Below, piece after piece: positions 54,140 through 63,955 of a stretch of DNA of 64,000 nucleotides; within the stretch, counting starts at the first letter, position 1; each line of letters starts with the position of its first letter. A program made the position numbers and the translations under genes. This stretch comes from CAZYFH01 sp964646815 (GTDB taxonomy: Bacteria; Acidobacteriota; Vicinamibacteria; Vicinamibacterales; UBA8438), in NCBI GenBank assembly GCA_964646815.1, contig CAZYFH010000004.1, positions 62,001 to 126,000 of the forward strand, read 5' to 3'. Under the pieces are notes generated by a model. That model had not been told where the DNA came from and made no database searches. It was given only the letters and a program-made list of their open reading frames with translations.

Positions 54140-54942
54140 TTGTCCGCCCCCCCCTCAAGCTCGTGACCTCCCCGTCGATTCGCATCGGTGTGGTGCTCTC
54201 GGCCGGCGGCCTGCGCGGCGCGGCCCACCTCGGCGTGCTCCGTAAGTTGACCGCCAGTGCCGTGCCGCTCGACGTGATCGTCGGGGTGAGCGCCGGCGCG
54301 GTGATCGCCGCGTACTACGCCGCCGTGGGACTGACTGTTGAGGAGATGATCGCGGACGCGCGAGTGTTCCGCGGGCGCCACCTGGTCGCTCACAGTCTCA
54401 ACCTGCGCTCCCATCGCTGGTTGGCAGCGCTGCTCGAGCCGCTCGCTGGCGTGATCCCGTCACGGCTGCGCCAGCTCGAATCAGGTCGGTTCGAGCGTCT
54501 GCATCACGGCGTCCACGCGATCGGTGTCGTCTGTCACGACCTGACGCATGGGCGGCCTCGGTATCTGTCGACCGCGGATCACGGTGCCGTGCCACTCTAC
54601 GATGCGGTAGCCACCAGCGCGTCGATCCCGAGCATGTTTCCCTCACGGCCGATCGAGTATGGCGGCCGCGTGTGCGAGTTCACCGATGGGGGCGTTAGTG
54701 ATTCACTCCCGGTCGGCTTTGCGCGAACTGCAGGGCTGGATGCCACTCATCTCGTCGTGTCCGACTGTCGCAGTCGGGGGGCACCGATGCTGGAACGACC
54801 AGACGCCGTCTACATCCGGCCGTCACTTGGAACCACACGCGTCCTACGCGCGCCGCGCGCGTCGCTGCTCGCAGCTGTGGCCGCGGGAGAACGCGCCGTG
54901 ACCGACGCGATGGTGACGAGAATCCGGGGCTGGCTGTACTAA
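54136..54942 (+). CDS. patatin-like phospholipase
   Basis: 268 residues, TTG start in a 4-base overlap (TTGA). Oxyanion loop VVLSAGGLRGAAHLGVLRKL, nucleophile GVSAGAVIAAYY (G-x-S-x-G) and catalytic Asp in DGGVSDSLPVG; all three elements of the Ser-Asp dyad are intact. Likely hydrolyses phospholipids or lysolipids. Gene order with the YtxH-like protein suggests an envelope role. Confidence 0.93.
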   Translation: MIVRPPLKLVTSPSIRIGVVLSAGGLRGAAHLGVLRKLTASAVPLDVIVGVSAGAVIAAYYAAVGLTVEEMIADARVFRGRHLVAHSLNLRSHRWLAALLEPLAGVIPSRLRQLESGRFERLHHGVHAIGVVCHDLTHGRPRYLSTADHGAVPLYDAVATSASIPSMFPSRPIEYGGRVCEFTDGGVSDSLPVGFARTAGLDATHLVVSDCRSRGAPMLERPDAVYIRPSLGTTRVLRAPRASLLAAVAAGERAVTDAMVTRIRGWLY

Positions 54943-55089
54943 GGTCAGGCCGCTTGTGCGGTCAGAAACGGGATTCCTATACTCGTTGGAAACCGTCGAC
55001 AAATAGCCAAGGTGCGCGCGGGTATCAAGTATCTTTCTGGATCCGACGGCCTGCACGCCCGTTCCCCGCGGCCCCCCAGGGCGCATACT

Positions 55090-55740
55090 TTACTCCCGCC
55101 GATAGACCCGCCGCAGCTCGAGACCGTGGTAGTCGCCGCGCGGGTCGACCGTCGTCGTGGCCACCAGCTCCCTGTCTCCGCGCGGCTGGAGCCGATGTGT
55201 CAACCGCGGCCCGGACGGCATACTGATCTCTGCGCGCAGCACGCCGTCATCCCACCGGGTCTTCCTGGTAATTGCCACGCCCTTGCCGGCAATGCCAGTG
55301 TGGTCGCGGCCGTCGGGAACGAGCCGTACCGCACGGCCATCGTCGTAAGTCAGAACGACCTCGTCCTCTCGTTGCTTGATCGTCATCTGACGGGGGGCCG
55401 TCAGGAGGTCGGCGAAGGCCTCGCGCATTGCCGACCTCCGAGCCCGCCGGTCCTCGCGATCCCGTTCGCCATCGGGGTACCCAGACGCGCCGCGCCCTCC
55501 CGTGAACCCGCCGCGACCGTACGTGCCTGGCGCGCCGAACCCGCCAAACGCGCCGCTCCGCCGGCGAGGGTCGGCGTCGCCCGACGCCGTCGGCGGGTCT
55601 CCGTGTAGGGTGTCGCTGCGCTCGTAGTCGACCCGCCAACGGCCGGAAAGGTCTGGCGTCTGGGAGAGGGCCCCGGCGGGGAGCGGCGCGGTGAGCGCAA
55701 GCAGCAGCGTAGCGGTCACCAACATCAGCAACGCGCGCAT
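55090..55740 (-). CDS. exported Gly/Arg-rich protein of unknown function
   Basis: 216 residues from ATG 55740 (MRALLMLVTATLLLALTAPL), signal peptide. SGRWRVDYERSDTL is followed by a low-complexity segment (GGFGAPGTYGRGGFTGGRG) and a C-terminal beta-rich region (MTIKQREDEVVLTYDDGRAV, ITRKTRWDDGVLRAEISM) seen in uncharacterised acidobacterial exported proteins. Role unknown. Divergent from the 56012 gene. Confidence 0.75.
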   Translation of the reverse strand: MRALLMLVTATLLLALTAPLPAGALSQTPDLSGRWRVDYERSDTLHGDPPTASGDADPRRRSGAFGGFGAPGTYGRGGFTGGRGASGYPDGERDREDRRARRSAMREAFADLLTAPRQMTIKQREDEVVLTYDDGRAVRLVPDGRDHTGIAGKGVAITRKTRWDDGVLRAEISMPSGPRLTHRLQPRGDRELVATTTVDPRGDYHGLELRRVYRRE

Positions 55741-55918
55741 GGGGCCTCCGACGACTGGCGGGCACACATCGACCATGAGTTTAAACGACAGCACCGGCCC
55801 GCAGGCCGGCGGTGCGCGGCGCGGATTCCCGGCAGGTTCTGCGAGACTGACCGGGGACAGGGCCGGTGGGCGCTCAACCGTCTGGCGAGGCAGGCGATCG
55901 TCGTTCGCTTGGTGCGCC

Positions 55919-55946
55919 TTGTCGGAGAACACGGGGCACGTAATTA
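55919..55946 (+). promoter_or_regulatory. putative sigma-70 promoter for the 56012 gene
   Basis: TTGTCG (55919-55924), a 16-base spacer and TAATTA (55941-55946) precede the ATG at 56012, which has an aaggagga ribosome site (55998-56005). Leader about 60 bases. Confidence 0.35.
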
Positions 55947-56011
55947 GGGTCCTTCGGTTCGCGTCGATGTGTTTCGTTCGACCGATATCTAGCTTTCCAA
56001 GGAGGATTGAG

Positions 56012-57175
56012 ATGCGTCGGATCGCCAGCATCGCTCTCGTGTTCGCGTTAGCTGCGGCCGCACTCGACTTCGACGTCATCGGTGGCGCCACTGCGATCGC
56101 GGAGCAGGGCAACGCTGCGCATGCCCATATCGGCCACGTGATGGATGGCTGGAACGACACGCCCGATGGTCAAGGCCTGCTCCCCGCCGCCATCGCCGAG
56201 GCGAGGATCGACGCGCAGCATGCCTCGCTTGCCGCCAAGGATCCGAGCAACCTCGACGCGATGAAGCTCCACGCGGCGCACGTGCTGCACGCGGTTGATC
56301 CGGAGAAGATCGCCGGCGGCCCCGGCCTTGGCTACGGGGTCAAGAAAGCCGCCGCCGGCGCGGCCGGGCACATCGAGTTCGCCGCCAAGTCGGCCGGCGC
56401 GTCCGGCGCCGTCATGACCCATAGCGAGCACGTGGCCACCTCCGCACGCAACACCGTCTCGCGCGCGGACAAGATCGTCGCGCTGGCTAAGAAGATCGAG
56501 GTGGCCAGTTCGACCTCGGTAGCGTCCAGACTAGTCGCCGAACTCAACACCCTCGCCGAGCAACTGATCAGCGGAGCCGACGCCAACGGCGACGGCCGGA
56601 CTGGCTGGCTGGCTGGCTGGCAGCAGGGTGAAGGTGGCCTCGAGGTCGCCGCAACGCACGCCAACCTGGTGAAGAAGACCGAAGGGCTACCTTTGCAGCC
56701 CGTGGTTGAACGTCGCGCTCCATTCGACCGGCGCTACGTCCCGCCTGCCGACGGTGCTGGTCGGTCACATACTGGGAGTATTCTCCCTCCGCCCACCCTG
56801 CAATGGCCGGACTGGTGTCGGATCAAGCTAGGTTTCGGTGCCGTGCTCTCTCGACCCGCGCGCATCCTGGCGGTGGCCGACGTGTTCGAAGCGCTTTCCG
56901 CCGAGCGGCCGTATCGCGGGACGCTGTCCACTGACCAGGCGCTCGCGATCATCGATACCGACAGCCGGCACCGCCTCTCCGCGACGTGCGTGGATGCGCG
57001 TGCCTCGACCGCGGGCGGGCCGCGGGAGTCAGTCAGATCAGGGCGCGTACGGCGTGTCGAGCCGGTACTGCGGGCGCGTCTCGAGGAAGGCGTCGACACG
57101 CTCCCCGCGCGTGACGGCGTCGGCGAGAAAGGTCACGGCCTGGGTCAGCCGTGCGTCGGGCTCGGCACAGCTTAA
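56012..57175 (+). CDS. exported protein read through into an HD-GYP remnant
   Basis: 387 codons. The N-terminal ~230 residues (signal peptide MRRIASIALVFALAAAALDF, then helical repeats AAHVLHAVDPEKIAGGPGLG, KSAGASGAVMTHSEHVATSA) look like an intact exported helical protein. After about KKTEGLP the frame runs through repeat copy C (56762-56795) into RILAVADVFEALSAERPYRG, TLSTDQALAIIDTDS, the end of an HD-GYP phosphodiesterase domain, and finally ~50 codons antisense to the aminotransferase gene. The original stop has probably been lost or the HD-GYP part is a decayed neighbour. Confidence 0.6.
   Translation: MRRIASIALVFALAAAALDFDVIGGATAIAEQGNAAHAHIGHVMDGWNDTPDGQGLLPAAIAEARIDAQHASLAAKDPSNLDAMKLHAAHVLHAVDPEKIAGGPGLGYGVKKAAAGAAGHIEFAAKSAGASGAVMTHSEHVATSARNTVSRADKIVALAKKIEVASSTSVASRLVAELNTLAEQLISGADANGDGRTGWLAGWQQGEGGLEVAATHANLVKKTEGLPLQPVVERRAPFDRRYVPPADGAGRSHTGSILPPPTLQWPDWCRIKLGFGAVLSRPARILAVADVFEALSAERPYRGTLSTDQALAIIDTDSRHRLSATCVDARASTAGGPRESVRSGRVRRVEPVLRARLEEGVDTLPARDGVGEKGHGLGQPCVGLGTA
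56759..56800. repeat. dispersed repeat, copy C (partial)
   Basis: ggtcacatactggg, agtattctccctccgcccacc matches the core of copies A and B with a 1-2 base difference in the centre. It sits at the junction between the exported protein and the HD-GYP remnant. Confidence 0.6.
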
Positions 57176-58300
57176 CCGAAGGAACCCGGCACCCTCGGCA
57201 CCGAAGCACTCCCCCCCGAGGCATGCCACCCCTCGCGTATCGTCTGCCGCTTCGAGCAGAAACAGCGCAAGACCGTGTGACGTGATGCCGTGGCGATTGC
57301 AAATTGCCGCCACGGAGGGGAAGACGTAGAACGTGCCGCCCGGCATGAGACACGAGATGCCGTCAATCGTATTGAGTCCAGCGACCAGCAGCTCGACCTT
57401 CCGGCGGAAGTCGGCCATCCGTTCGTCACGCACATCACAGTCGCGCTGCATCGCAGCGATGCCGGCTCGTTGGGTGAACGGTGGGACGCAGGAGAGCGCC
57501 GTGTTTACGAGCGTCCCGAGCACCGCAATGGTCGCCGGACTGCTAACCGCGAATCCGAGCCGCCACCCGCTCATGCTGAACGACTTGCTGAAGGTGTACG
57601 CCCCGACGCACTGGTCGAGCATTCCGGGCTGGGCCAGGAGCGAGTGGTGCTTTCCGCGCCACACCATCGCGTCGTACGGCTCGTCACTGAAGACCGCGAC
57701 GTTTCGGCCGCGAATCAATGACGCGAGCGCAGCGAGATCGCCCTCGGTGGCAACCCCGCCGGTGGGATTGTGCGGGCTGTTCAGAAAGATTGCCTTTGGC
57801 CGCGCATCGTCAGCGAGGAAGCGGGCAACGTCACCGAGGTTCGGCCGGAACTCCTCCGAGGCCCTGAGCTTCGACACGCACATCCGACCGCCGCGGCGTT
57901 GGATGTTCGCCGGGTATGTCGGAAAGTGCGGGCTGAAGACGAGCACACCGTCACCGGGGTCGACGAATGCCTCGCAGAAGAGCTGCTCGTAGATCTTCGC
58001 GCCCGGTCCGACCACGATGTGGTCAGACGTCGTAGAGAGCCCATACTGCTGGTTGAGATAGGACGCGGCGGCAGCCCTAAAGTCGGGTAGACCGAGCGAC
58101 GGACCGTAGTGGGTCTGCCCGTCGCGGATGGCACCGAGGCCAGCCTCAAGCCCCGCGGGCGACGTCGGAAACGGGCTGTCGCCGATCTCGAGCTCGATCA
58201 CGTCCTTGCCGGCCGCCTTCAGACGCTTCGCGACGGCAAGCACCGTGAACGCCGTCTCGCCTTCAACGTCGGACGCGAAGCGCGAGAGCGTGACTGTCAT
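57038..58300 (-). CDS. PLP-dependent class I/II aminotransferase
   Basis: 420 residues from ATG 58300 (MTVTLSRFASDVEGETAFTV); a longer open frame upstream is non-coding. LEIGDSPFPTSPAGLEA, LNSPHNPTGGVATEG, FSDEPYDAMVWRGKH and the Lys in YTFSKSFSMSGWRLGF are all present. Class I transaminase of aspartate/alanine type. Eight bases downstream of the E2 gene, so its substrate may be a 2-oxo acid handled by the E1/E2 pair. Confidence 0.93.
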   Translation of the reverse strand: MTVTLSRFASDVEGETAFTVLAVAKRLKAAGKDVIELEIGDSPFPTSPAGLEAGLGAIRDGQTHYGPSLGLPDFRAAAASYLNQQYGLSTTSDHIVVGPGAKIYEQLFCEAFVDPGDGVLVFSPHFPTYPANIQRRGGRMCVSKLRASEEFRPNLGDVARFLADDARPKAIFLNSPHNPTGGVATEGDLAALASLIRGRNVAVFSDEPYDAMVWRGKHHSLLAQPGMLDQCVGAYTFSKSFSMSGWRLGFAVSSPATIAVLGTLVNTALSCVPPFTQRAGIAAMQRDCDVRDERMADFRRKVELLVAGLNTIDGISCLMPGGTFYVFPSVAAICNRHGITSHGLALFLLEAADDTRGVACLGGECFGAEGAGFLRLSCAEPDARLTQAVTFLADAVTRGERVDAFLETRPQYRLDTPYAP

Positions 58301-58307
58301 CGCCGTG

Positions 58308-59594
58308 TTACGCGAAGACCGCGTCGGGGTGTTCCAGCAGCCGGCGCAGCGCACGCAGGAACTCCGCTCCAGTGGCGCCGTCAATCGCGCGGTGATCGGC
58401 CGACAACGTGAGGGTCATCATCGCGCCGACGACCACCGTCCCATCGCGAGCCACTGGGCGCGACTCGACAGTGCCGACGCCGAGAATGCAGCTCTGCGGA
58501 GGATTCACAATCGCGAACAGGCTCGATACGCCGTACATCCCGAGGTTTGACACGGTGAACGTGGCGCCGCTGTACTCGGAAGGTGCAAGGCGACCGCTCC
58601 GCGCCCGCCCGACCAGGTCCCGAAGCTCGATCGCGATGACGTGGAGCGGCTTGCCGCCGGCCGCCCGCACGACCGGCGTCACGAGACCGGTCGGGGTGGT
58701 CACTGCCACCGCGATGTCGGCGGTCTCATAGACGCGAACTGCCTCTCCGGTCCACGCCGAGTTTGCCAGCGGAACCTCCCTGAGTGCGAGTGCCGTCGCG
58801 CGCACGATCACATCGGTGACGGTGAGCGCGTCGCCTCCGGCGGTCGCGGCAGCGCGCCGCGCGAGCAGCCGGTCAACGGCGCAGTGGACCTCCAGATAGA
58901 AATGAGGCACCGTCTGCTTGGCGTGGGCCATCCGCTCCGCGGTGACGCGGCGCATCGCCGTGACCGGCCGGTCTTCATGCCCGGCATTGGACAGCGCCGG
59001 CTGTGAAGGTTTTCGGACTCGAACCGCGGTCAGTCCCGACGGCGCCGCGGCACGCTCACCGGCATTCCGTGCCGCGAGTACACGCTCGACATCTGCCTTT
59101 CCGACCCGGCCCTCCGCTCCCGACCCCTGCACGGCCGTCAGGTCGATGCCAGCAACCGCCGCCATTCGACGCGCGAGCGGCGTGGCGGGCACCGCGGCGG
59201 ATGGCTCATCAGCGGATGCGGCACGTGGCCGGTCCGGGGGCGGCGCTGGGGCCGTGGACGGGCCACTCGCCCGCGCGGCGATCTCTGACGCCGGCGCGCT
59301 CACGGCGGCGGCCCGGACTGCGTCGGCCTGCGGCACTGTTTCCGGAGCCGACGCACCCTCACGCAGCACCGCGAGCACGGCCCCAACAGCGACGCCCTCG
59401 GTGCCTGGCCCAACCCGGATGTCCTCGAGCACCCCAGTGGCGGGAGCCTCGAGCTCGACGGTCGTCTTGTCAGTCTCGATCTCGGCAATCGGCTCACCGG
59501 CCGTCACCCGATCACCGACTTTTTTCAGCCACCCGGTCAAGGTGGCTGAGGTCATCGACTCGGCGAGTTCCGGCAATCGGACTTCGATGGGCAT
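58308..59594 (-). CDS. 2-oxo acid dehydrogenase E2 (lipoyl acyltransferase)
   Basis: 428 residues from ATG 59594 (MPIEVRLPELAESMTSATLT). Lipoyl domain with lipoyl-Lys in ETDKTTVELEAP, an Ala/Pro-rich linker, a peripheral-subunit-binding domain (ATPLARRMAAVAGIDLTAVQ, GRVGKADVERVL) and the catalytic domain ending DHRAIDGATGAEFLRAL (H-x3-D-G). Complete enzyme. Its ATG overlaps the E1 stop by one base. Confidence 0.93.
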   Translation of the reverse strand: MPIEVRLPELAESMTSATLTGWLKKVGDRVTAGEPIAEIETDKTTVELEAPATGVLEDIRVGPGTEGVAVGAVLAVLREGASAPETVPQADAVRAAAVSAPASEIAARASGPSTAPAPPPDRPRAASADEPSAAVPATPLARRMAAVAGIDLTAVQGSGAEGRVGKADVERVLAARNAGERAAAPSGLTAVRVRKPSQPALSNAGHEDRPVTAMRRVTAERMAHAKQTVPHFYLEVHCAVDRLLARRAAATAGGDALTVTDVIVRATALALREVPLANSAWTGEAVRVYETADIAVAVTTPTGLVTPVVRAAGGKPLHVIAIELRDLVGRARSGRLAPSEYSGATFTVSNLGMYGVSSLFAIVNPPQSCILGVGTVESRPVARDGTVVVGAMMTLTLSADHRAIDGATGAEFLRALRRLLEHPDAVFA

Positions 59595-61954
59595 CAGGAG
59601 CGCGCGACGAGGACGCGGGCAACCGCATCGACGACGGCCTCGGTGTCGAGCCGATACTCGCGGTAGAGGTCGGGCACGTCGCCCGACTGGCCGAATCGGT
59701 CGACACCCAGCGGCACCACGTGATGCCGGCAGACCGAGGCAAGCCACGACAGCGTCGACGGGTGCGCGTCGAGCACGGTCACCAATCCCGCGTCCGACGG
59801 CAGCACGCTGAGCAGGCGCTCGACGTGTGAGACGACGCCACCAGGGCCGGCGTGGTGACTCGCGGTCCACCCCCGGTACAGCCGATCGACCGACGTGACC
59901 ACCAGAAGACCCGCGCCCGGCACATCCTCCTGCAGCTGCCGGTGAGCGTCGATCGTCTCGGGCAACACGGCGCCGCTCGCAATTAGCGCGACCTCCGCGT
60001 CATCACGCGGTGCGACCAGCCAGTAGCCGCCCTCCGTGATCTCGCGGGCGAGCGCGGGTGTCATCTCGCGCGATGGCTGTGCCACCGGACGGGTCGAGAG
60101 CCGCAGGTAGACCGCCCCGCCGTCCTTGGCCTGCAGATGCTCGAAACTCCAGCGCGCGATCTCGCACAGCTCGTCGGCATAGGTAGGCTCGAACGCCGTG
60201 AGTCCAGGCTGCCCGATGCCGATCAGTGGCTCGTAGATCGACTGGTGGGCGCCACCCTCCGACGCCAGCGACACCCCCGACGGCGTGCCGACGACGATGA
60301 AACGGGCATCCTGATAGCAGGCATAGTTGAGCGCGTCGAGCCCGCGACTGATGAATGGGTCGTAGACGGTGCCGATCGGCAACAGCCGCTCGCCAAACAA
60401 CGGGCCGCTCAGGCCGAGTGCCGCCAGCAGAATGAAGAGGTTGTTCTCGGCGATGCCGAGCTCGATGTGCTGGCCGGCCGTTGACACCTCCCAATTGAGC
60501 GCCGACACGATCCGCTCGTCCTTGAACAGATCGCCCTGATCGCGGCGCCCGAAAATGTGCCGGCGGTTGAGCCACGATCCAAGGCTCGTCGACACCGTCA
60601 CGTCCGGCGACGCCGTGACGATATGAGCGGCGAGCGTGGGATGCCACCGCGAGATGTCCGACAGGAGGCGGCCGAACGCATCTTGTGTCGAGAGGCGCTC
60701 ACCAGTCGGCGGCTCGAAGTGATCCGGAACGGCAATTGTCGGCGCGCGATGGCGGCGGTCTGCGACCTGCCTGAACGGGACCGCATCGAGGAACGATTGG
60801 AGCTCGTCCGGCGTCACGTCGAGTCCGACAAACCGTTCCCACTCCTCGCCATCACCGATGTTCATCTGCTGCTTGAACCCCACCATCTGGTCAGGAGTCA
60901 TCAAGCCGGCGTGGTTATCCTTGTGACCTGCGAACGGCAACCCGTATCCCTTGATGGTGTACGCAATAAAGCAGGTCGGCGTATCGTCGCCGACCGCGTG
61001 AAACGCCTCGCTGACGGTGTCCATGTCGTGCCCGCCGAGGTTGGTCATGAGGCGGCTAAGCGCCGCGTCGTCGTGCTCGTCGAGGAGCGCACGAATCCCA
61101 TGGGTGTCGCCCAGATCTCGCTGCAGTTCCGTGCGCCACGCGGCGCCGCCCTTGTAGGCGAGCGCGGAATACCGCGAGTTCCCGGCTGAATCGATCCAGT
61201 CGCGCAGCGCCTCCCCACCCGGCCGCTCAAACGCCGCGGATAAAAGGTGGCCGTATTTCAGCACTACGACCCGCCAGTCGAGATTGCGAAACACTCCTTC
61301 CAGCCGGTCCGAGAAGCGATCGACCATCACTGCATCGAGACTTTGGCGGTTGTAATCGATGACCCACCAGACGTTGCGGACGTCGTGCTTCCACGACTCG
61401 ACCAGCGCCTCGAAGACATTGCCTTCGTCGAACTCAGCATCGCCGGCCAACGCGACCATCCGACCCTGGTCGCGTGCCGGCCCGAAGCCCTTCAACCGCA
61501 CGTAATCTTGCACGAGCGCCGCGAAGCTGGTCATTGCCACGCCGAGCCCTACCGACCCCGTCGAGAAATCGACATCGTCGGCGTCCTTGGTCCGGGACGG
61601 GTACGACTGCGCGCCGCCGAATCCTCGGAACTGCGCGAGTTGATCCCGGGTCTGCCGGCCTAGCAGGTACTGGATCGCGTGATACACCGGGCTGGCGTGC
61701 GGTTTAACGGCGACCCGGTCCGCGGGACGGAGCACGTCGAAGTAGAGCGCCGTCATCAGCGTCGCGACCGAGGTCGACGACGCCTGGTGCCCGCCCACTT
61801 TCAGACCGTCTCGGGACGGGCGTAGATGGTTCGCGTGGTGAATCGTCCAGACCGCCAGCCAGAGCACCTTCTGCTCGAGGGCCCGCAGGTGGCGGAGCCG
61901 CGAGGCCGACGCCTCAGCGGGTGCGGGTGTGGACAGACTCGAGCCTGTGGTCAT
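59594..61954 (-). CDS. homodimeric-type 2-oxo acid dehydrogenase E1 / transketolase-like
   Basis: 786 residues. Thiamine-diphosphate enzyme: KVGGHQASSTSVATLMTALY and KPHASPVYHAIQYLLGR (N-terminal loops), DYVRLKGFG, GDAEFDEGNVFEAL (GDG-type Mg-ThDP motif, here GDAE...N), a central domain and a C-terminal transketolase domain. Nearest to AceE-like pyruvate dehydrogenase E1, somewhat shorter than the ~890-residue E. coli enzyme. It should decarboxylate a 2-oxo acid and pass the acyl group to the adjacent E2. Whether it uses pyruvate is inferred from operon context. Confidence 0.85.
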   Translation of the reverse strand: MTTGSSLSTPAPAEASASRLRHLRALEQKVLWLAVWTIHHANHLRPSRDGLKVGGHQASSTSVATLMTALYFDVLRPADRVAVKPHASPVYHAIQYLLGRQTRDQLAQFRGFGGAQSYPSRTKDADDVDFSTGSVGLGVAMTSFAALVQDYVRLKGFGPARDQGRMVALAGDAEFDEGNVFEALVESWKHDVRNVWWVIDYNRQSLDAVMVDRFSDRLEGVFRNLDWRVVVLKYGHLLSAAFERPGGEALRDWIDSAGNSRYSALAYKGGAAWRTELQRDLGDTHGIRALLDEHDDAALSRLMTNLGGHDMDTVSEAFHAVGDDTPTCFIAYTIKGYGLPFAGHKDNHAGLMTPDQMVGFKQQMNIGDGEEWERFVGLDVTPDELQSFLDAVPFRQVADRRHRAPTIAVPDHFEPPTGERLSTQDAFGRLLSDISRWHPTLAAHIVTASPDVTVSTSLGSWLNRRHIFGRRDQGDLFKDERIVSALNWEVSTAGQHIELGIAENNLFILLAALGLSGPLFGERLLPIGTVYDPFISRGLDALNYACYQDARFIVVGTPSGVSLASEGGAHQSIYEPLIGIGQPGLTAFEPTYADELCEIARWSFEHLQAKDGGAVYLRLSTRPVAQPSREMTPALAREITEGGYWLVAPRDDAEVALIASGAVLPETIDAHRQLQEDVPGAGLLVVTSVDRLYRGWTASHHAGPGGVVSHVERLLSVLPSDAGLVTVLDAHPSTLSWLASVCRHHVVPLGVDRFGQSGDVPDLYREYRLDTEAVVDAVARVLVARS

Positions 61955-62041
61955 CGGACAGCAGAGATGTCGTGCCGACAGATGCTACCAGGGAAACCGC
62001 CGAAGGGAAATCGTCCGTGGATCGCCCGAGGAGGTAGTAGG

Positions 62042-63160
62042 ATGCGTGGACAGACGTACGTCGGAACGCCGCCGCAGGGACCTGACACCATGCCCAGACA
62101 CGACACCGACCGGTGCGAGCAGATGACACGGCGAGAAGCGATGGGGCTCCTCGGCGCCGCGGCGTCAACCGGGGTCGTCGCGGCCTGGGGTGGCGCCGTC
62201 GCCGCGCAGCAACGCTTTACCAGCGCCGATTCGCCAACGTTCCCGGGCGGCACCGTCATCCGCACGCTCCAGGGCGACCTCGCCCCGTCTGACCTCACCG
62301 ATGGCGCGACGCTCTTTCACGAGCACGTCGGCCGCGCTGACATCGACCTCGCCGTAGAGGAGCTCCGCGCCTGCGCCTTCGACGGACTGGGCTGCATTGT
62401 CGATGCGGCAACCGGGCGGCGGTCTGCGGAGCAGGTGGAGCATCTGAACGCGATTGCCGGACGCACCGACGTGCGGATCGTGATGGCCGGCGGATACTTC
62501 GAGGACATCGGCTTCGCCAACTACCCGGTACGGGTCGCTGAGATGTCGGTGGATGAGCTGGTCGAGGAGCTCGTCGCCGACGCCGCCGCGCAGCGTTGGG
62601 GGGCGTTCGGCGAGATCGCGTCGTCGCTCGAGATGCGTCCCGACGAGCGCAAGGTGCACACGGCCATTGCCCGTGCGCACCTCCGCACCGGGATCCCGAT
62701 CTTCACGCACACGCCCCACGAGAGCTGCCCGAGCTGCGCCGTGGAGCAGATGGATGTCCTCGAGGGTGCGGGCGTCGACCTCGGACACGTGGTCATCGGC
62801 CATATGGCAACAATCAAGCCAGAGCACGACCCGCTCGCGACGCATATGGCGGTGGCGCGGCGTGGCGCGTTCATCGGCCTCGACACGCTGGGCCACGAGA
62901 TGGGCCGGTCCGACATCCCCGCCGCGGACAAGGTCCGGATGGTCCAGGATCTCCTGGACGCCGGGCTCGACGATCACATCCTGTTCTCGTCCGACCAGGG
63001 AAACGTCCGTCAGTTCAAGCGATACTACGGGCACGGGTGGGCATCGGTGCTAATGCAGTTCGTGCCGAAGCTGCGCTTTGCCGGGGTACCCGAGCCGACG
63101 ATCAACAAGATCCTAGTCGACAACCCGCGGCGGTTCCTCGCATTCACACCCAAGGTGTAA
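62042..63160 (+). CDS. Tat-exported phosphotriesterase-family hydrolase
   Basis: 372 residues from ATG 62042, chosen for the strong aggaggt ribosome site (62029-62035); ATG 62090 (MPRHDTD) gives a more compact Tat leader. TRREAMGLLGAAASTGVVAA is a twin-arginine signal. Metal-dependent TIM barrel: HEH in GATLFHEHVG, the bridging position in AFGEIASSLE where Glu replaces the carboxylated Lys of true phosphotriesterases (as in the E. coli homology protein), HTPHES, VVIGHM and the final Asp in FSSDQGN. Probable lactonase or related esterase, outside the inner membrane. Confidence 0.88.
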   Translation: MRGQTYVGTPPQGPDTMPRHDTDRCEQMTRREAMGLLGAAASTGVVAAWGGAVAAQQRFTSADSPTFPGGTVIRTLQGDLAPSDLTDGATLFHEHVGRADIDLAVEELRACAFDGLGCIVDAATGRRSAEQVEHLNAIAGRTDVRIVMAGGYFEDIGFANYPVRVAEMSVDELVEELVADAAAQRWGAFGEIASSLEMRPDERKVHTAIARAHLRTGIPIFTHTPHESCPSCAVEQMDVLEGAGVDLGHVVIGHMATIKPEHDPLATHMAVARRGAFIGLDTLGHEMGRSDIPAADKVRMVQDLLDAGLDDHILFSSDQGNVRQFKRYYGHGWASVLMQFVPKLRFAGVPEPTINKILVDNPRRFLAFTPKV

Positions 63161-63223
63161 CTCGCCTGGGTGTGGCCACCGCATTCGACCGACGACTCAT
63201 CTCGCCTCACGGAGGAGGTCTAC

Positions 63224-63955
63224 ATGGCCGGCACGGCGGCGGCGGCGTGGGGATTCTGTACTGTGCTGGCCGGCATCGTGATGGTCGGGGCGCCGCTCAT
63301 CGACGCACAACCCTCCCAGGACACCGACTATCCGCACGCGTACCCGCGCGCGGGTGTCGAGAAGCGATTCGAGAACGAGCGGGTGATCATCTGGGAGGTG
63401 GTCTGGCTCGATGGCGTCCCGATGCCGTATCACCGTCACCGGTACGACATGACCGGCGTCTTCCTCCGGTGGGGGCCGCTCCGTGTCACGCGGCCGGACG
63501 GCACGTTCACCGTCAACGAGGATCCTTTCGACGTTCCGAGTGTCTTCCTCCTGCGTAAGGGTGTCACCCACAAAGAAGAGGGAATCGGAACGCCCGAGCG
63601 CCACTCGATCATGATCGACCTCAAGGGCTATCACCCTCCCCGGCGGGACCCGCGGACCGATATCCCCCCCGCGTTTCCACGCGACGGCTCCACCGTGATG
63701 CTCGACGAGGACCGCGTGAAGATATGGGACGTGAAGCTTGAGGCCGGTCAGGGTGTGCCGCTACACGTGCACAACCACGATACGGTCGCGGTGTTCCTCA
63801 AGGGGGGCACCATTCGCTCGGTCAACGAGGACGGCACCGAAGCCACGACGACCTACGCGCACAAGGACGTGCGGTACTGGTCCGCCGGGCGCGCACACCG
63901 CGAGGTGGTGGTCGACGGATCGCCGCGCGCAATGCTCTACGAGCTACAGGACTAG
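63224..63955 (+). CDS. exported bicupin protein
   Basis: 243 residues from ATG 63224, preceded by ggaggaggt. Signal peptide ends near LIDAQPS. Two cupin barrels: the first with PMPYHRHRYDMTGVFLRWGP, the second with PLHVHNHDTVAVFLKGGTIR, both showing the H-x-H metal-ligand pattern. Could bind a metal and act as a periplasmic dioxygenase, isomerase or sensor. Directly downstream of the hydrolase gene, 63 bases apart. Confidence 0.85.
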   Translation: MAGTAAAAWGFCTVLAGIVMVGAPLIDAQPSQDTDYPHAYPRAGVEKRFENERVIIWEVVWLDGVPMPYHRHRYDMTGVFLRWGPLRVTRPDGTFTVNEDPFDVPSVFLLRKGVTHKEEGIGTPERHSIMIDLKGYHPPRRDPRTDIPPAFPRDGSTVMLDEDRVKIWDVKLEAGQGVPLHVHNHDTVAVFLKGGTIRSVNEDGTEATTTYAHKDVRYWSAGRAHREVVVDGSPRAMLYELQD

